Source: Carettochelys insculpta (taxonomy: Eukaryota > Chordata > Testudines > Carettochelyidae). From it: a stretch of DNA of 64,000 bases. Location of the stretch: the NCBI RefSeq assembly GCF_033958435.1, contig NC_134146.1:28666501-28730500 (forward strand), in the 5' to 3' direction. Below the pieces are notes generated by a model that had not been told where the DNA came from, searched no databases, and worked only from the letters and a program-made list of their open reading frames with translations. The position numbers and the translations under genes were made by a program. How positions within the stretch are numbered: position 1 is the stretch's first letter; the number at the start of each line of letters is the position of its first letter. Positions 33,397 through 44,360 of this stretch are shown here, in pieces.

Positions 33397-33980
33397 TTGG
33401 AGAACAAATTAAATTGGAGGGTAGTACAAAACAAGAACTGTTCTAGCGACTGTAGTTCATTGACTGAAACATCTATTTGAGTCACAGACACAAAATTTTG
33501 ATATATCTTAATTGATTAAAACTGTCAGACACTTCCCTGGTAATATAACCAACATACTCATCTTTCCCTAAGCATATGGGTTATCTAGTTTCTAACACCT
33601 CAAAGGATAATAGACAGGGACAAAACCCAAAATATAGTAATGCCATTTTTCATCATGGATGGCTGAATTTTTTGTAAACAACTTATTCTATAAAAGCAAA
33701 GAGGTCATGTGAGATGCGGTGTTATATGGAGGTGTTTCAGTTCTTCTGTTTGCTCGCTCTGTGACATGTTTAGCTTAGGCTACATCTTCACTGTGCCTCA
33801 TTGTGAACTACTGAAGGTGAATTGCAGAGCACACCAAAAGGTTGTGTTGCAACTGTCCTGTGTGGACACTACTGGCACAAACTGAAAGGTACCTCTGTTG
33901 CACTAATGTAGTCTTATTGCATCAGGGACTCTGCCTTTCAAGGCTGAACTTCCCATGGACTTTCCACAAAGACAGGGTAT
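33397..33980. other. Non-coding stretch
   Basis: No feature was recognised. Confidence 0.4.
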
Positions 33981-34083
33981 TGTGAAACTCATTTATCAGA
34001 AGGGTAGCCGTGTTAGTCTGGATCTGTAACAGCAACGAAGGGTCCTGTGGCACCTTATAGACTAACAGAAAAGTTTTGAGCGT

Positions 34084-34120
34084 GAGCTTTCATGAGCACA
34101 GACTCACTTCATCAGATGAT
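34084..34120 (-). ncRNA. Hammerhead-like core, left arm of inverted tail
   Basis: On the minus strand CTGATGA (34109-34115) is followed by GTGAG/CTCAT and GAAA (34088-34091), then GCTC. Stem II is intact apart from one wobble. Stem I is broken after the first pair, so this copy is less likely to fold than its right-arm sister. Confidence 0.45.
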
Positions 34121-34130
34121 TTCCAAGATC

Positions 34131-34172
34131 AGCATCTGATGAAGTGAGTCTGTGCTCACGAAAGCTCATGCT
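34131..34172 (+). ncRNA. Hammerhead ribozyme-like motif, best copy
   Basis: Stem I strands AGCAT (34131-34135) and ATGCT (34168-34172) pair perfectly. The core CTGATGA is at 34136-34142, stem II GTGAG/CTCAC at 34144-34148 and 34155-34159, and GAAA at 34160-34163. The GCTC that follows gives a self-complementary AGCU (34163-34166) as a loopless stem III, with predicted cleavage after C34167. Such a short stem III is expected to work mainly as a dimer of two RNAs. Hammerheads are established in Penelope-like elements; activity of this copy is inference. Confidence 0.6.
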
Positions 34173-34232
34173 CAGAACTTTTCTGTTAGTCTATAAGGTG
34201 CCACAGGACCCTTCGTTTCTGTGATACTCATT

Positions 34233-36572
34233 GCGCACACCCGCTGGAAACCAGACTAAAGCTGACTCTTTTTAAGCACTAAGGTGATGACTGCTTATGA
34301 GTGCTGATTTGTTCTGTTTTCATATTCTTTGTGCATAAGACAAAGAAGAGATCCTTAAAAGTAGGGTGGGAACATCAAGATAACAAATTTTGCAGCCAAA
34401 TATCAGCCAGTGGAATCAAGGAAACAGTCTCCTCAGTACAGTCCCTGGAGCCAGAAAATGGAGGTTAGGTTTATATCTCAGAATACAGATACATGAACCA
34501 ATGGATTAGAGTCCTGTCTCCTGTCAAGAGATATAGTATAAAAGATTTCAGAGAACTGGAGCCAGTATGTCTGAGGTTGAAGGAAAGGTTTCCTCATACG
34601 AGACAGTTTGAGATAGTCATGAATTCATAATTACATTCTTAAAATATAAAGCCTTGCTCATTTAATTAAATTGATTTTATTTAGGCTATAAATGTAGAGC
34701 CAAAACCTGAAGCTGGTGGGATGCACTTTGCAATTAATTGGTCATGGGAAATGTCAAAGGTTTTTACTTCAGGAAGAATCACTTGAAGTCACTTCTGGGT
34801 GCTTTCTTTGCCAGTGTTGCTACAATATTGTAATGTTTACCTGTACTGCTTCCATGTCCCTTTGGCACATGGGGAGAAGAGATCACAATATACTGCTGGC
34901 ATGGTCTATGTTTCTCTCTCCCCTACACGATGAAATATTAGTGGTCATGTGGCATTTCCTCTTTGCATGTTTCTCAGTACTGACCAAGCTGTTTTCAGTT
35001 GAGAGTGTGAAAGCAGAACTGTATCTAACTGGTGAAATTATATTTGAAAATGAATTGAGACAGTTTCTGTTTGGGTTTAGCTTGGCTAAGAAAGGTGCTA
35101 CTCTCAGTTACCCCTGTGTTTACAAAGGTAACTCTGTGGAACACTATCACCAGCTGTGAGCTCATTGGAACTACTCTGGTTATCACTAGTACAAGAAAAA
35201 GCAGACTTAGGAAGAATATATATAGTTCAGTAAGATTAGAGGAACTTGGCCTATAAAAATGCATTGTTTCTTTGTTAAAGGGCCTATCTTTAAACTTCAG
35301 GCTCATGTCCTGGCACGACTGAGCCATTTTTTTCATCAGTAAACTTCTATTTTGTACACTGAGCCTAATGCTGGGATTTGCTAATGTTCTGTGTGCCGTT
35401 TTCTCGCTGAAGTCACTCAGAGTTCTGGAAGCAGAGTGATCACATCAGTTAAAAATTCCTCACACCTCCTTCAGCCAAGAAAAATTAAGCCTTTTCCTGT
35501 CAAATTTTAAGAATCACAACAGATCTAGTGCTATTCTTGATAAAATCAGTGGCAAAACTCACATTCTTTTCAATGGCAGCCAGACAGTGGCCATGTTGGG
35601 ACATGGTAAAGGGCTATGGGTATGGGATGGGGAGAAAAAACCTGAGAGCAGAAAAAACAGTGCTCTCAAATGAACACGGCATTTTGCCATTGTTCAGTAA
35701 GATTGCTTGTTTCTTGTGCTTCTTAATTTTTGATTCGCTACAGAGCTTCTTAAAGTGTAATCAGTTTGTTTTCTGTGGAAGGTGTTTGATTGGACTTATT
35801 TGGTTCCATTAAAAAAGGGGGCTTGCTGTTAGTTAGCAAAAAACAATCAATGGTCAAGATGCAAAAGTAGAACAGGTAAACATCATCACTCAGAGCAAGG
35901 GAGAACAGTGACATAAGTGGCTGGTGAGGGAGTTATAAAAATAACTGCTTTGATTTGGGAGAAATCAGGGTAAAGTCAGGCTCACCCTGAAAGCAACACT
36001 TAATTTCTATTTCTTCTTAAGAAGCCAAATACTACATGCAGTCCTTATTCTGAAAAAAATAAAATAAAATAAAATAAAAGGCATTCAGAAAAAGACTTAC
36101 AGAATCAGGGTCTATGTAATGGGATGTTTTTCTAATGTACAAAGAACAATCACATTCATTACTTCTCAAAGACCTTTATTGTAAGGTTAAGAGACAACAA
36201 CAGAAAAGAAAGAATTTGTCAGAGAGAGAGAGACAGTGAGAGAACGGATTCATATATTCCACAAAATGGGACCAGCTTGTCAACCTAGGTAAGTTAAACT
36301 GAAGTATACAGAAAGATAATGTAAAAAGATACTTGTCGAGAATACCAGCATGCAAAGAATAAAAATTTGACCCTTCCTTAGCAAACACTGTTACGCTCTT
36401 CAGATCTACAATGCTATTTAAGAATGCCAGGTTCTGTTCATACATTACATTACATTCACTACTTTATAAGGAGCATTGGCATGTTCACTAGAATATAATA
36501 CTCCCTTATAGGCTTTGTTGTGAAATAAGAGCAAAGTAGAGGCTTGATCCTGTAAGAATATGAGACTGCTAC
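34233..36572. other. AT-rich non-coding stretch
   Basis: The 147-codon frame at 34716-35159 is the longest in the interval but shows no domain, signal or homologous feel. An (AAAAT)n run lies at 36056-36078. No gene is called. Confidence 0.4.
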
Positions 36573-36684
36573 CCTGATTCAGCAAAGCACTTAAGCATAC
36601 GATTAACTCTGAGCACATAATTGATCTCTATAGGACTACTCATATGCTTAAAGAAAAGCACATGCTTAAGTGCTTTGCTGGATC
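36573..36684. repeat. Palindromic repeat (AAGCACTTAAGCAT family)
   Basis: CCTGATTCAGCAAAGCACTT on the left is mirrored by AAGTGCTTTGCTGGATCG on the right, with CATATGCTTAAAG in between. It looks like a fold-back MITE. A second, differently trimmed copy lies at 37041-37130. Confidence 0.65.
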
Positions 36685-37040
36685 GAAGTGCCACACACCT
36701 TGAATGGATTAAGCCATGTAGGCTATTGTCATTTCTGTTACTTTTCCAACAAGTGCAGAATCATAATCACAATCTATGGAAAATAAGGTTTGGTAATCAC
36801 TGTTAAATTTTAGCATAAGGAATGCATTTAACATCCAGGCTAACTTGTTAATTTTAGCTTGTGAAGTTAAAAATAATCAAGCTGCTAAAGAATCAAAACA
36901 AAATTTCAAGATCCTCCAAAAGCTGCTGTGGATTTCTGTCAGACCTCTGTTGTAATTGAAATGCTTTCTGAGTTTTAAAATATGAAATATGTCCTTTGAT
37001 ACACACTAAACAAACACTGTACTATGACTCACAACTTGAC

Positions 37041-37130
37041 TTCAGCATGTGCATAACTTTAAGCATATGAGTAATCACACTGAAGTCAGCAGGATTATTC
37101 ACACGCTTAAAGTTATGCATGTGTTTAAAT
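37041..37130. repeat. Palindromic repeat, second copy
   Basis: CAGCATGTGCATAACTTTAA and TTAAAGTTATGCATGTGTTT are inverted arms around a CTGAAGTCAGCAG centre. The wording matches the 36573 copy family. Confidence 0.65.
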
Positions 37131-38737
37131 GACACCAGCTGGGATGAAATTTAGTAGTACAAAGTGCAAGGTCCAGCAGTTAGGGAATAAAGCCAGGAAA
37201 TTCTGCTGTAAGATGGGACCTCATTAGCTGAAAATAACAGAGGAGAAAAAAAAATGGTAGCATTAGTTGATCACAGGATGAATAGCAGCCACCTGCACAA
37301 TTCAGCCATGAAAAAGACAAGTGTGAAAGTGAATGTATCAGACAAGGTATTTCCTGTAGAAATGAGGATATATTAATGCCTCTGTACAAAGAACTGATAT
37401 GACTTCACCTGGAATAGTATATGCAACTTACCCATTTCTGGAAAGAGAAACTGGAGCAAAAGCTGAGAAGAGCTGCTAGGATGATGGGGGGAATGAGTGA
37501 CTTATATTACTGTATTATACCAAGCAAAAAGAGGGCTGAGAAGAGTTCTTATGATTCTCTGCAGTTCGACTGCAAGGGGGGAAGGGAGCAGCTGGGAGAG
37601 TAAAGATCTGTGCTAAAGGGCAATGCTGGGACAAGAATAAATGGGTGTAAACTTGCCATGGAAATAAGGTTAAAAATTAGAAAGTTTCTAACCATCACAG
37701 AGGTCCTGGAATAATCTTTCCTTAGGAGAAGTGGGGCAAACAATCTAACTAGCTTTAAAATGGAGCTTCGTAAGCTATGGACAAGATTATATGATGGAGT
37801 TGCCTGCAAGTCAGGATTCAGGAGGTATCCTCCAACCCTATGTCAGACATTCCTATATCGTGTTTTGAATCCTAGCCTTCACTTGCAAGCTCTGTGTTAC
37901 GCAGTGCAATAGACTTTGCAAAGGTGGGAAAAGTTGATTGTTTCTTATCACTAGAGGGAGCTGGCTCCACATTATATTTCTCAAATAGCCAAGTGGAAGC
38001 ACAGATAAAGGAAGGTGGCTCATTGCCTGAATTCACATATCATAATTAGACAGGCTGGTTCACATGGCCCATCAGAACCTAGGTTTACCTGTCAGTCAAA
38101 CTTTATGCATGGGATTAAAGGATGGCAACATCTTGCCTTTCCCTACTCCTCTGACCTGCTACAGAGGAAACTGAGTGATGGAGAGAGGAACAGCTGACCT
38201 AGATGTCCTGTCATGGGGCGCTGTAGAGTGAGAGTCTTTTTATGCCTTCTGTGCCCAGGAATCATAGGAAGAGGAACATCACATTACTAAAATAAAATCA
38301 CCATGGTAATTGATAGCTAATAATAACAACATCAAACCACATATTCAAAATTATTCTGATTTTTTGGGTCTTAGATTGATCTGCCAGCTTCCTTCCTTCC
38401 TTCTGATATACTTGGATATTCCCAAACAGAATTAAGGTGAATCTCTGTTTTTTTATAGGTAATATTGACATTTATTATTTGCTGTCACTAAAGCTCAATA
38501 TGCAACAAAAAAGACACGCACAGCTTTAGTTCAGAAAGACTGTAGGTTGCTTTATTAAATATGTTTTAACTGTATAACTAGCAAGTGGCCTGTATGGTTT
38601 TCAAATGTGCAGTCAGGCCATATGAAAAAGATAGGAATTTCTGTGCTTTTTTCTCAGCCTATAGCCTGAAGTGTGGGCCCAGCTGTTATCCTGATGCTCC
38701 TTCTCTGAATTACACATCAGGTGGCCATCACCAGATG
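37131..38737. other. AT-rich non-coding stretch
   Basis: No feature was recognised. Parts near 37390-37600 have CR1-like wording (GGAATAGTATATGCAACTTA) but too weak to call. Confidence 0.35.
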
Positions 38738-38745
38738 GGACCTGA

Positions 38746-39150
38746 CAGTCCTTTTTTTTCTAAAAAATGAGGAACCAATATGCAGCTGGTTCCCTGCCCC
38801 CACTACAAGCCAGGGTCCCCAGGGCTGGAGGTGCCAGCAGGGCTCCGTGCCCCAGCTGGCTCCCAGCCCCATGGTGGCTGGGGTTCCCCCCAATCCCAGA
38901 CAGGTCCTGGGGCTGGAGCTGCCAGCAAGGGCTCTGCGTCCCAGCCAGCTCCTGTTCCTAGGGCTGTCAGAGCACCCCTGCCTCGGCTGGGTCTCCAGGA
39001 GTAGAGCTGCCAGTGGAGTTCTGTGCTCCAGCTGGCTCCCAGCTGTGGGGCTGGTGGGGTCCCCCACAGACACCCAGCTGGTGATCCCAGCTGGGGCTGC
39101 CTAGTTGTTGGTATGGTGCACTGTCCCGGACTGGCACAAAAAAACACTTG
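38746..39150. mobile_element. hAT MITE with GC-rich interior, 7/8 duplication
   Basis: Starts CAGTCCTTTTTTTTCTAAAA and ends GGCACAAAAAAACACTTG, the same ends as the MITEs at 13947 and 14659. Flanking octamers GGACCTGA and GGCCCTGA match at seven of eight positions. The GC-rich interior (CCAGCTGGCTCCCAGC words) causes long spurious frames on both strands. Confidence 0.78.
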
Positions 39151-39356
39151 GGCCCTGACTTACAACTGCCCCCACTGATAAATCCCCGATGTCTGTATTC
39201 AGGGTGATTCCAGAAGACATCAGACTTTGAGCCCACATTCCAAACCTTCGTTTGAATGGCACCAGTAAAACAAAGACAACTCATTACTGCCTGCACATTG
39301 TGCCAAAGATGATTAACTGCAATACACCCAAACTCAAATGCAATGTAACACACCTC

Positions 39357-39852
39357 ACAGACACAGAATTTTTGATGTGTAGGACTGGAAGGAATCTCAT
39401 TAGGTGGTACAGTACAGTCCCCTGCACTCAAGGCAGGAATAAGTAATAACTAAACTATTTCTGACAGGTGTTTGTCTATCCTGATCTTAAAAGGTTTCAA
39501 TGATGGAGATTCCAAAGCCTGCCTAGGGAATTTGTTCCTGTGCTTAACTACACTGGCAATTAGGAAGTTTTTCCTAAAGTCCAACCTAAACCTGCCTTGC
39601 TACAATTCAATCCCATTGCTTTGTGTTCTATCCTCAGAGGGTAAGAGGAACACTTTTTCTCCCTCTTCCATGTAACAACCTTTTATGTACTGGAAAATTG
39701 TTGTTATATTTCAACCCTCACCCTTCAGTCTTTTCCAGACTAAACAAATCTTTTTTTTTTTCGTTTTGTAAATTTTTCCATCTTAGGTCATGTTTTCTAG
39801 GCTTTTAAGCACCATACTTTTCTGGATTTTCTACAATTTGTCCACATCTTTC
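39357..39852 (-). mobile_element. CR1 LINE, minus strand, 3' part
   Basis: The reverse complement reads as the CR1 3' region (GGACTGGAAGGAATCTCATT, CCTGCACTCAAGGCAGGA, TTGTCCACATCTTTCCTG). It continues at 40243 after an unassigned GC-rich segment and again after two insertions. Together the pieces form one old CR1 copy of about 2 kb. Confidence 0.75.
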
Positions 39853-40242
39853 CTGCAGTGGGGCAGGGGCACTTGGGTGCTCTAAAGTGGGGCCAGGGAT
39901 TCAGGTTGCTTGGGAGTTAGAATGGGGAGAGAGGAACCCACCTAGCTTTCTCTTCCCACAGCACTGCTTGGGCTAAGGGGAGAAAGGCGCCTCTCTCAGC
40001 AGTAGCAGGTCTGGGCTGGGCATGGGTTTGGGCTGTGGCAGGGGTGCCTCTCCCTTATCTGCAGGAAGTCCAGTCCAGGCCTGCGTTTGGGCCAGGGCTG
40101 TGTCACTTGTCCCCTGGCCTCAGCAGGTCAGGGGCTGGGCTAGGTTTGGGTCAGTGGAGAGGTGCCTCTTCCCTGGATATGGCAGATCTACTGGGGCTGG
40201 GTTCCTTGAGCACCCATGCTGTATGTAAAACGCTGATGTGAA
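39853..40242. other. GC-rich unassigned segment within CR1
   Basis: The words CAGGTCTGGGCTGGGC/GGGCCAGGGCTG recur in a loosely repeated way. It interrupts or replaces CR1 sequence. I cannot identify ends or a duplication. Confidence 0.4.
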
Positions 40243-40429
40243 GCCACCCAACTTACCAGGAACTTGCAACCCTTCTCAGCTTGGTGTCATTCTCACACTT
40301 TAGACGTACACTTTCTATGCCATTATTTAGATAATTGATGAAGATATTGAACAGAACTACATCCAGAGCTGAATCTCAGTGGGACCCTACTAGATATGCC
40401 CTTCCAGTTTGGCTGTCAATCATTAATAA

Positions 40430-40663
40430 CTACTCTCTGGGATAGTAACAGAGAGAAAACCGTGCTAGTCTATATACTATCAAAACAAGTGCTACTGGAC
40501 TTCTTTTTTGTTTTGATATTCTCTGGGAATGTTTTTTTTCAAACCAATTATACATCCAAATTACAGTAACTCCATCTAGGTTGTATTTCCCTAGTGTGTT
40601 TACTAGAACATCACGTGAGACAATATCAGAAGCCTTACTATAGTCAAGGTATATATCTTCCAC
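40430..40663 (-). pseudogene. CR1 reverse transcriptase fragment
   Basis: The frame contains YLDYSKASDIVSRDVLVNTL, the decayed form of the CR1 reverse transcriptase box (YLDFSKAFDTVSHD), followed by KYNLDGVTVIWMYNWF. The first catalytic aspartates are present but flanking residues are mutated and the frame soon runs into the Penelope-like insert, which supplies its last 25 or so residues. It is a dead fragment. Confidence 0.8.
40443..40516. mobile_element. 74-bp Penelope-like mini-insertion
   Basis: The insert has the 5' motif CCGTGCTAGTCTATATACTA directly joined to the tail GTGCTACTGGACTTCTTTTT. It is flanked by TACTCTCTGGGA (40431-40442) and TATTCTCTGGGA (40517-40528), a 12-bp duplication with one mismatch. 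Removing it restores continuous CR1 sequence. It is the smallest Penelope-type copy in the window. Confidence 0.8.
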
Positions 40664-41682
40664 TTCCCCATCAACAAGGCTTGTTACCCCTGTGAAGGAA
40701 AGCTAAGAAGGTTTGTTTGACACTTTTCGTTCTTAACAGATACATGTTATTTGTCACCTCATTATCTTTTAGGTGTTTGAAAATCAGTTACTTATTTGCT
40801 CCTTTCTATTTCCAGGTATTTATGTTGTGCTGATTATCTGTAATTTCCCCAGGGTGTTTTTATTTCCTCATTTATAAATTGGCACTATTTTTTCCTTCTT
40901 TCAATGTTTTGGGATCTCTTCAGTCTTCCATGAGTTTTTTGAAGATATCTGTTAATTGCTCAGATATCTTCTCAGCCAGGTTTTGAGTATTCCAGGATGT
41001 ATTTCATGAGGTGGTGTCAACTAGAAGACATCTAACTTTGTCCAAAATTTTAACATGCTCTTTCCCCATTTTAGCTTCAGTTCCTACCCAATTTTTACTG
41101 GCTTCACTATGTGAGACATGCAGTCACTACTACTATTTCCTGGTGAAAATTGAAAAAAAGCACATAGCACTTCTGCCATTTCACACTTTCTGTTATTGTC
41201 TCCCCTGTGCTGTGGTCCAGGTGGCACTAAAGGCTAACTGCCTTAGGCCTCACCTCTTTAGTCTTCCTCTTGCTTCTTACGTGTTTGTAGAATGCTTTTT
41301 TATTACCCTTTGGCTACGTCTGCACTAGGACACTACATTGAAGTAGCCTATTTTGAAGTAGCAACATCAAAATAAGCTACTTCAATGTGTATTGTCCACA
41401 CATCCTCTGGGGCTGCTGCCATCAACATTCAGTGTCGAAGTAGCGACGGGGAACATCCAAAGGAGCCACCCCAGAAGAAAACGCGGAGCATCCACACACA
41501 TAAGCACTCCCTGTCGAAATAAGGGACCAGGAAAGCCTGAGGATAGGGTCACAGCCTGGACTAGCCCTTCTGGGGCAACAGCAAGCTGCTCCTTTAAAGA
41601 ACCCCCCCAGACACACCCAGTCTGCACAGCATGAGGTCTGCAGAGCACTAGCCACACTCTTGCAGACCGATGCACAGCAGCT

Positions 41683-43154
41683 ATGGACCCCCAGCAGCAG
41701 CAGCAGCACCTGGAAGCCTTCCAGGTAGTCACCCAGGGAGCAAGCGCCCTGCTAGGGGCTGCGCGGGAGTCTGCCCAGCAGCTGCTGGCAGGGGGGCCCT
41801 CCCAGGGGGCAGACGGTGATGCCCCGACCACTGGGCTCCCCATGCCTCCCCCTGGGTGCTCCGCTGACTCTGGAGCTACTCCACCAGCTCCGAGTGGTGG
41901 GAACAGCTGGTCATAGGGGAGTAGGATGACAACCAGTGGCCGTGGAACTTCTGCATGTGCCAGCAGACCTTCCTGGAGCTCTGCCGGTGGCTCACCCCCA
42001 CACTGAGGCACCAGGACACATGGATGCAGTGCACCCTCCCCATCAAGAAGAGGGTTGCAATAGTTTTCTGGAAGCTGGCCACTCCAGATAGCTACCGCTC
42101 TGTGGGACACCAGTTTGGAGTGGGAAAGGCCACAGTCAGGGTTGTTGTCGTAGAGGTAAGGCGGCCTGGGCACACACCCACTGGGGGATGGTAGGGGCTG
42201 GGGAGGGGGCCAGGTGTAGGGCTGGGGAGGAAGGGGTGCTGGGGAGGGAGGGGGCTGGGTGTGGGGCTGGGAAGGAAGGGCTGCTGGGGAGGGAGGGGCT
42301 GGGCAGTGGGGTACCTGGGGAGGTGTCCGGAAGGGGAGCCTGGGGGGAGGGGCCTGGGACACCCTGCACACCCTCATGGACACTTGTGTTCCCTCCCCAC
42401 AGGCGGTCCATGCGCTCAATGTCATGCTGCTCCAGAGGGTCATCTGAGTTGGGGACCTGGAAGCAGCCATTGCCAGATTTGCTGCCATGGGGTTCCCAAA
42501 CTGCTTCGGGGCCCTGGATGGGACACACATCCCCATTCGCACCCCGGACCACAGCAGGGGAAGATATATCAACAACAGGGTCTACAACTCCATGGTCCTG
42601 CAGGCAATGGTGGCCAGCCAGCGCCACTTCCAGGATGTCTACGTGGGTTGGCTGTACACACGACACCCATGTCTCCCGGAACTCGGGCCTGTGCCACCGG
42701 CTGGAGGCAGGGACCTACATCCCTCAGAGGGAGATTCCTTTGAGGGACACCACCGTGCCTCTCTGCCTCATGGCGGACGTGGCCTACCCCCTCCAGCCCT
42801 GGCTCCATGCGCCCGTACACTGGCCACCTCACCGCCAGCCAGGAGTGGTTCAATGCCCAACTGAACCACGCCTACCAGCTGGTGGAGAGGACCTTCGGTC
42901 ACCTGAAGGGCCACTGGCGGTGCCTCCTTGCCTGCCGGAATATCAGCCTCCAGAACATCCCCCAGGTTGTGGGCATGTGTTGCACGCTCCACAACATTGT
43001 GGAGAGCAAGAGGGAGGCCTTCGTCCAAGGGTGGGCAGTCGACGGCAGCACAGGCTTCCCTCAGCTGGCTCCCGCACCCAGTCGCCAGGCCCACCGTGAG
43101 TGGGTACAGGTCTGCAAGGCCCTGCAGGCCCATTTTGATCAGGGAGACCCCTGA
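41683..43154 (+). pseudogene. HARBI1-like nuclease pseudogene (copy F)
   Basis: Exon 1 begins MDPQQQQQHLEAFQ at 41683 and ends at 42155 (GAG|GTAAGG). Exon 2 runs 42403-43154 after CCCACAG. Recognisable blocks are SYRSVGHQFGVGKATV, GALDGTHIPIR (first Asp) and QLVERTFGHLKGHWRC (Glu). Stops occur in exon 1 (after VIGE) and at QRVI in exon 2, and a frameshift near 42655 destroys the GSTHD block, so the catalytic set is incomplete. AATAAA follows at about 43250. Confidence 0.88.
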
Positions 43155-43420
43155 GCACCTCCCTGGCCTTTCCCGGAGGACCCCACACACACTGCCCCCA
43201 CTGCCCGCACACCATCCCCCCACCAAACACACATCTCAGGTTCTTTGGAAAATAAACTGTGTATATTGAAAACCGGTAAACTGTGTTATGTTCACAACAA
43301 ATACTGGAACTATATACAAGGGGGACAACTATATACAAATGAAGGACCAGTGGATGGTTCAGCCGTCGGCCCATCAATCTGGGGTGGGTGTAGAGGGGCG
43401 CGACCCCCAGTGGGTACGGG

Positions 43421-43948
43421 TCATGGCCCCCCACTTGTCCATGGTCCCTGGCATGGCCGGCTGGGGGCCAGGAGGATCGGCAGGTACGTCCAGGATGCCT
43501 CCGCAGGCCGGTCTTCAGCCCCAGTGGGCTCCAGTCCTGGGGGACTGGCAGGTGGCACAGCAGGTGGTGGGGCAGGCGGCAAGGCAGACGGCATGGCAGG
43601 TGGGGTGGCAGAGGGCAGCCTGTATGAACTGTCTGGCTGAGTCCTGGGCCTGGGCATAACCCTGCTGCAACTCCTTCACCTTGCTCCAGACATGATCCAG
43701 AGTGTGGGCAGGGTGATCCTGGGCAGCCAGGCCCTCGGCCAGTTGGGCGAATGCTTCAGTGTTCCGCTACTTGCTCCCCATCATGTGGAGCACTTCCTCC
43801 TCACCTCAGAGCCCCAGCAGGTCTTGGAGCTCGAACTCCAAACAGGAGAGGCCCCACCGCTTTTTGGCCCTCCATTTGGCTGCCGGGTGGCCCTGGGTCC
43901 CCTTAGGGGGGAGCCCTGGGGGCGCTCTGGGGGCTGGCTGGCTGCCAT
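43421..43948 (-). pseudogene. Myb/SANT-like pseudogene, internally deleted (copy F)
   Basis: From an ATG at 43948 (MAASQPPERPQ) the Myb-like domain follows in another frame: ELQDLLGL, then a stop, EEEVLHMMGSK, LDHVWSKVKELQQGYAQ. It then jumps directly to the Pro-rich C-terminus (PPAVPPASPPG). The acidic linker, intron and coiled-coil exon are missing compared with copy B, so an internal deletion removed them. Confidence 0.75.
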
Positions 43949-44360
43949 GGCTGGTGGGTGATTGTCTGGGGACTCTGGAGGGCGTGCAGGGCTAGCATGT
44001 GCATATGCTGGTGCCTGCATGCTCTCAGCTTCCTGCCACAGGAATTCTGGGTCCGTGGTGCTTTAAGGGCTGCTACGCACAGGGACCATAGAGTCCCACA
44101 GGGGCTGGACAGAGCGTCTCAGCCCCTCAGCTGATTCAAAGTAGTGGAATGTGGATCGTCTACACATGCCCTACTTCGACGTTGGACGTCGAAGTAGGGC
44201 GCTATTCCCATCTTCAGATAGGAATAGCAATTTCGACGTCTCGCCGCCTAACATCGATTTCAACGTCGAAATAGCACATGGCACGTGTAGATGCGACGTG
44301 TGCTGTTTTGACATTGTGCCAGCTACTTCAAAGTAGCCGGCTACTGTAGATGCACCCTTT

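Larger units (their letters stand above)
33994..34219. mobile_element. Inverted-tail Penelope-like copy with 13-bp duplication
   Basis: The insert consists of a motif GTAGCCGTGTTAGTCTG and two 85-bp arms in inverted orientation (34034-34118 and 34133-34217) separated by 14 bases. It is flanked by TGTGAAACTCATT (33981-33993) and TGTGATACTCATT (34220-34232), matching at 12 of 13 positions. The arms are the same tail that ends the GIY-YIG-bearing copy at 3527-4470. No coding sequence is present, so this is a minimal inverted copy. Confidence 0.85.
40243..41311 (-). mobile_element. CR1 LINE, minus strand, reverse transcriptase part
   Basis: CR1 sequence resumes (CTTGCAACCCTTCTCAGC, AATTGATGAAGATATTGAAC) and includes the reverse transcriptase region. 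It is cut at 40443 by a 74-bp Penelope-like insert and at 41312 by a Harbinger element. Confidence 0.8.
41312..44357. mobile_element. Harbinger transposon, two-gene, decayed (copy F)
   Basis: Ends GGCTACGTCTGCAC and (inverse) GGGTGCATCTACAG with TTT duplicated (41309-41311, 44358-44360). It carries a nuclease pseudogene on plus and an internally deleted Myb-like pseudogene on minus, the same convergent layout as copy B but in opposite orientation. CpG sites are largely lost, so it is older. It is inserted in the minus-strand CR1. Confidence 0.9.

Noticed and set aside
34716..35159. 147-codon frame in AT-rich DNA
   Set aside because: No domain, membrane or secretion pattern that holds up, no neighbouring exon-like sequence, and length is within chance for this window.
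38721..39104. Long frames on both strands near 39 kb
   Set aside because: They lie inside the hAT MITE 38746-39150 and result from its repetitive GC-rich interior.
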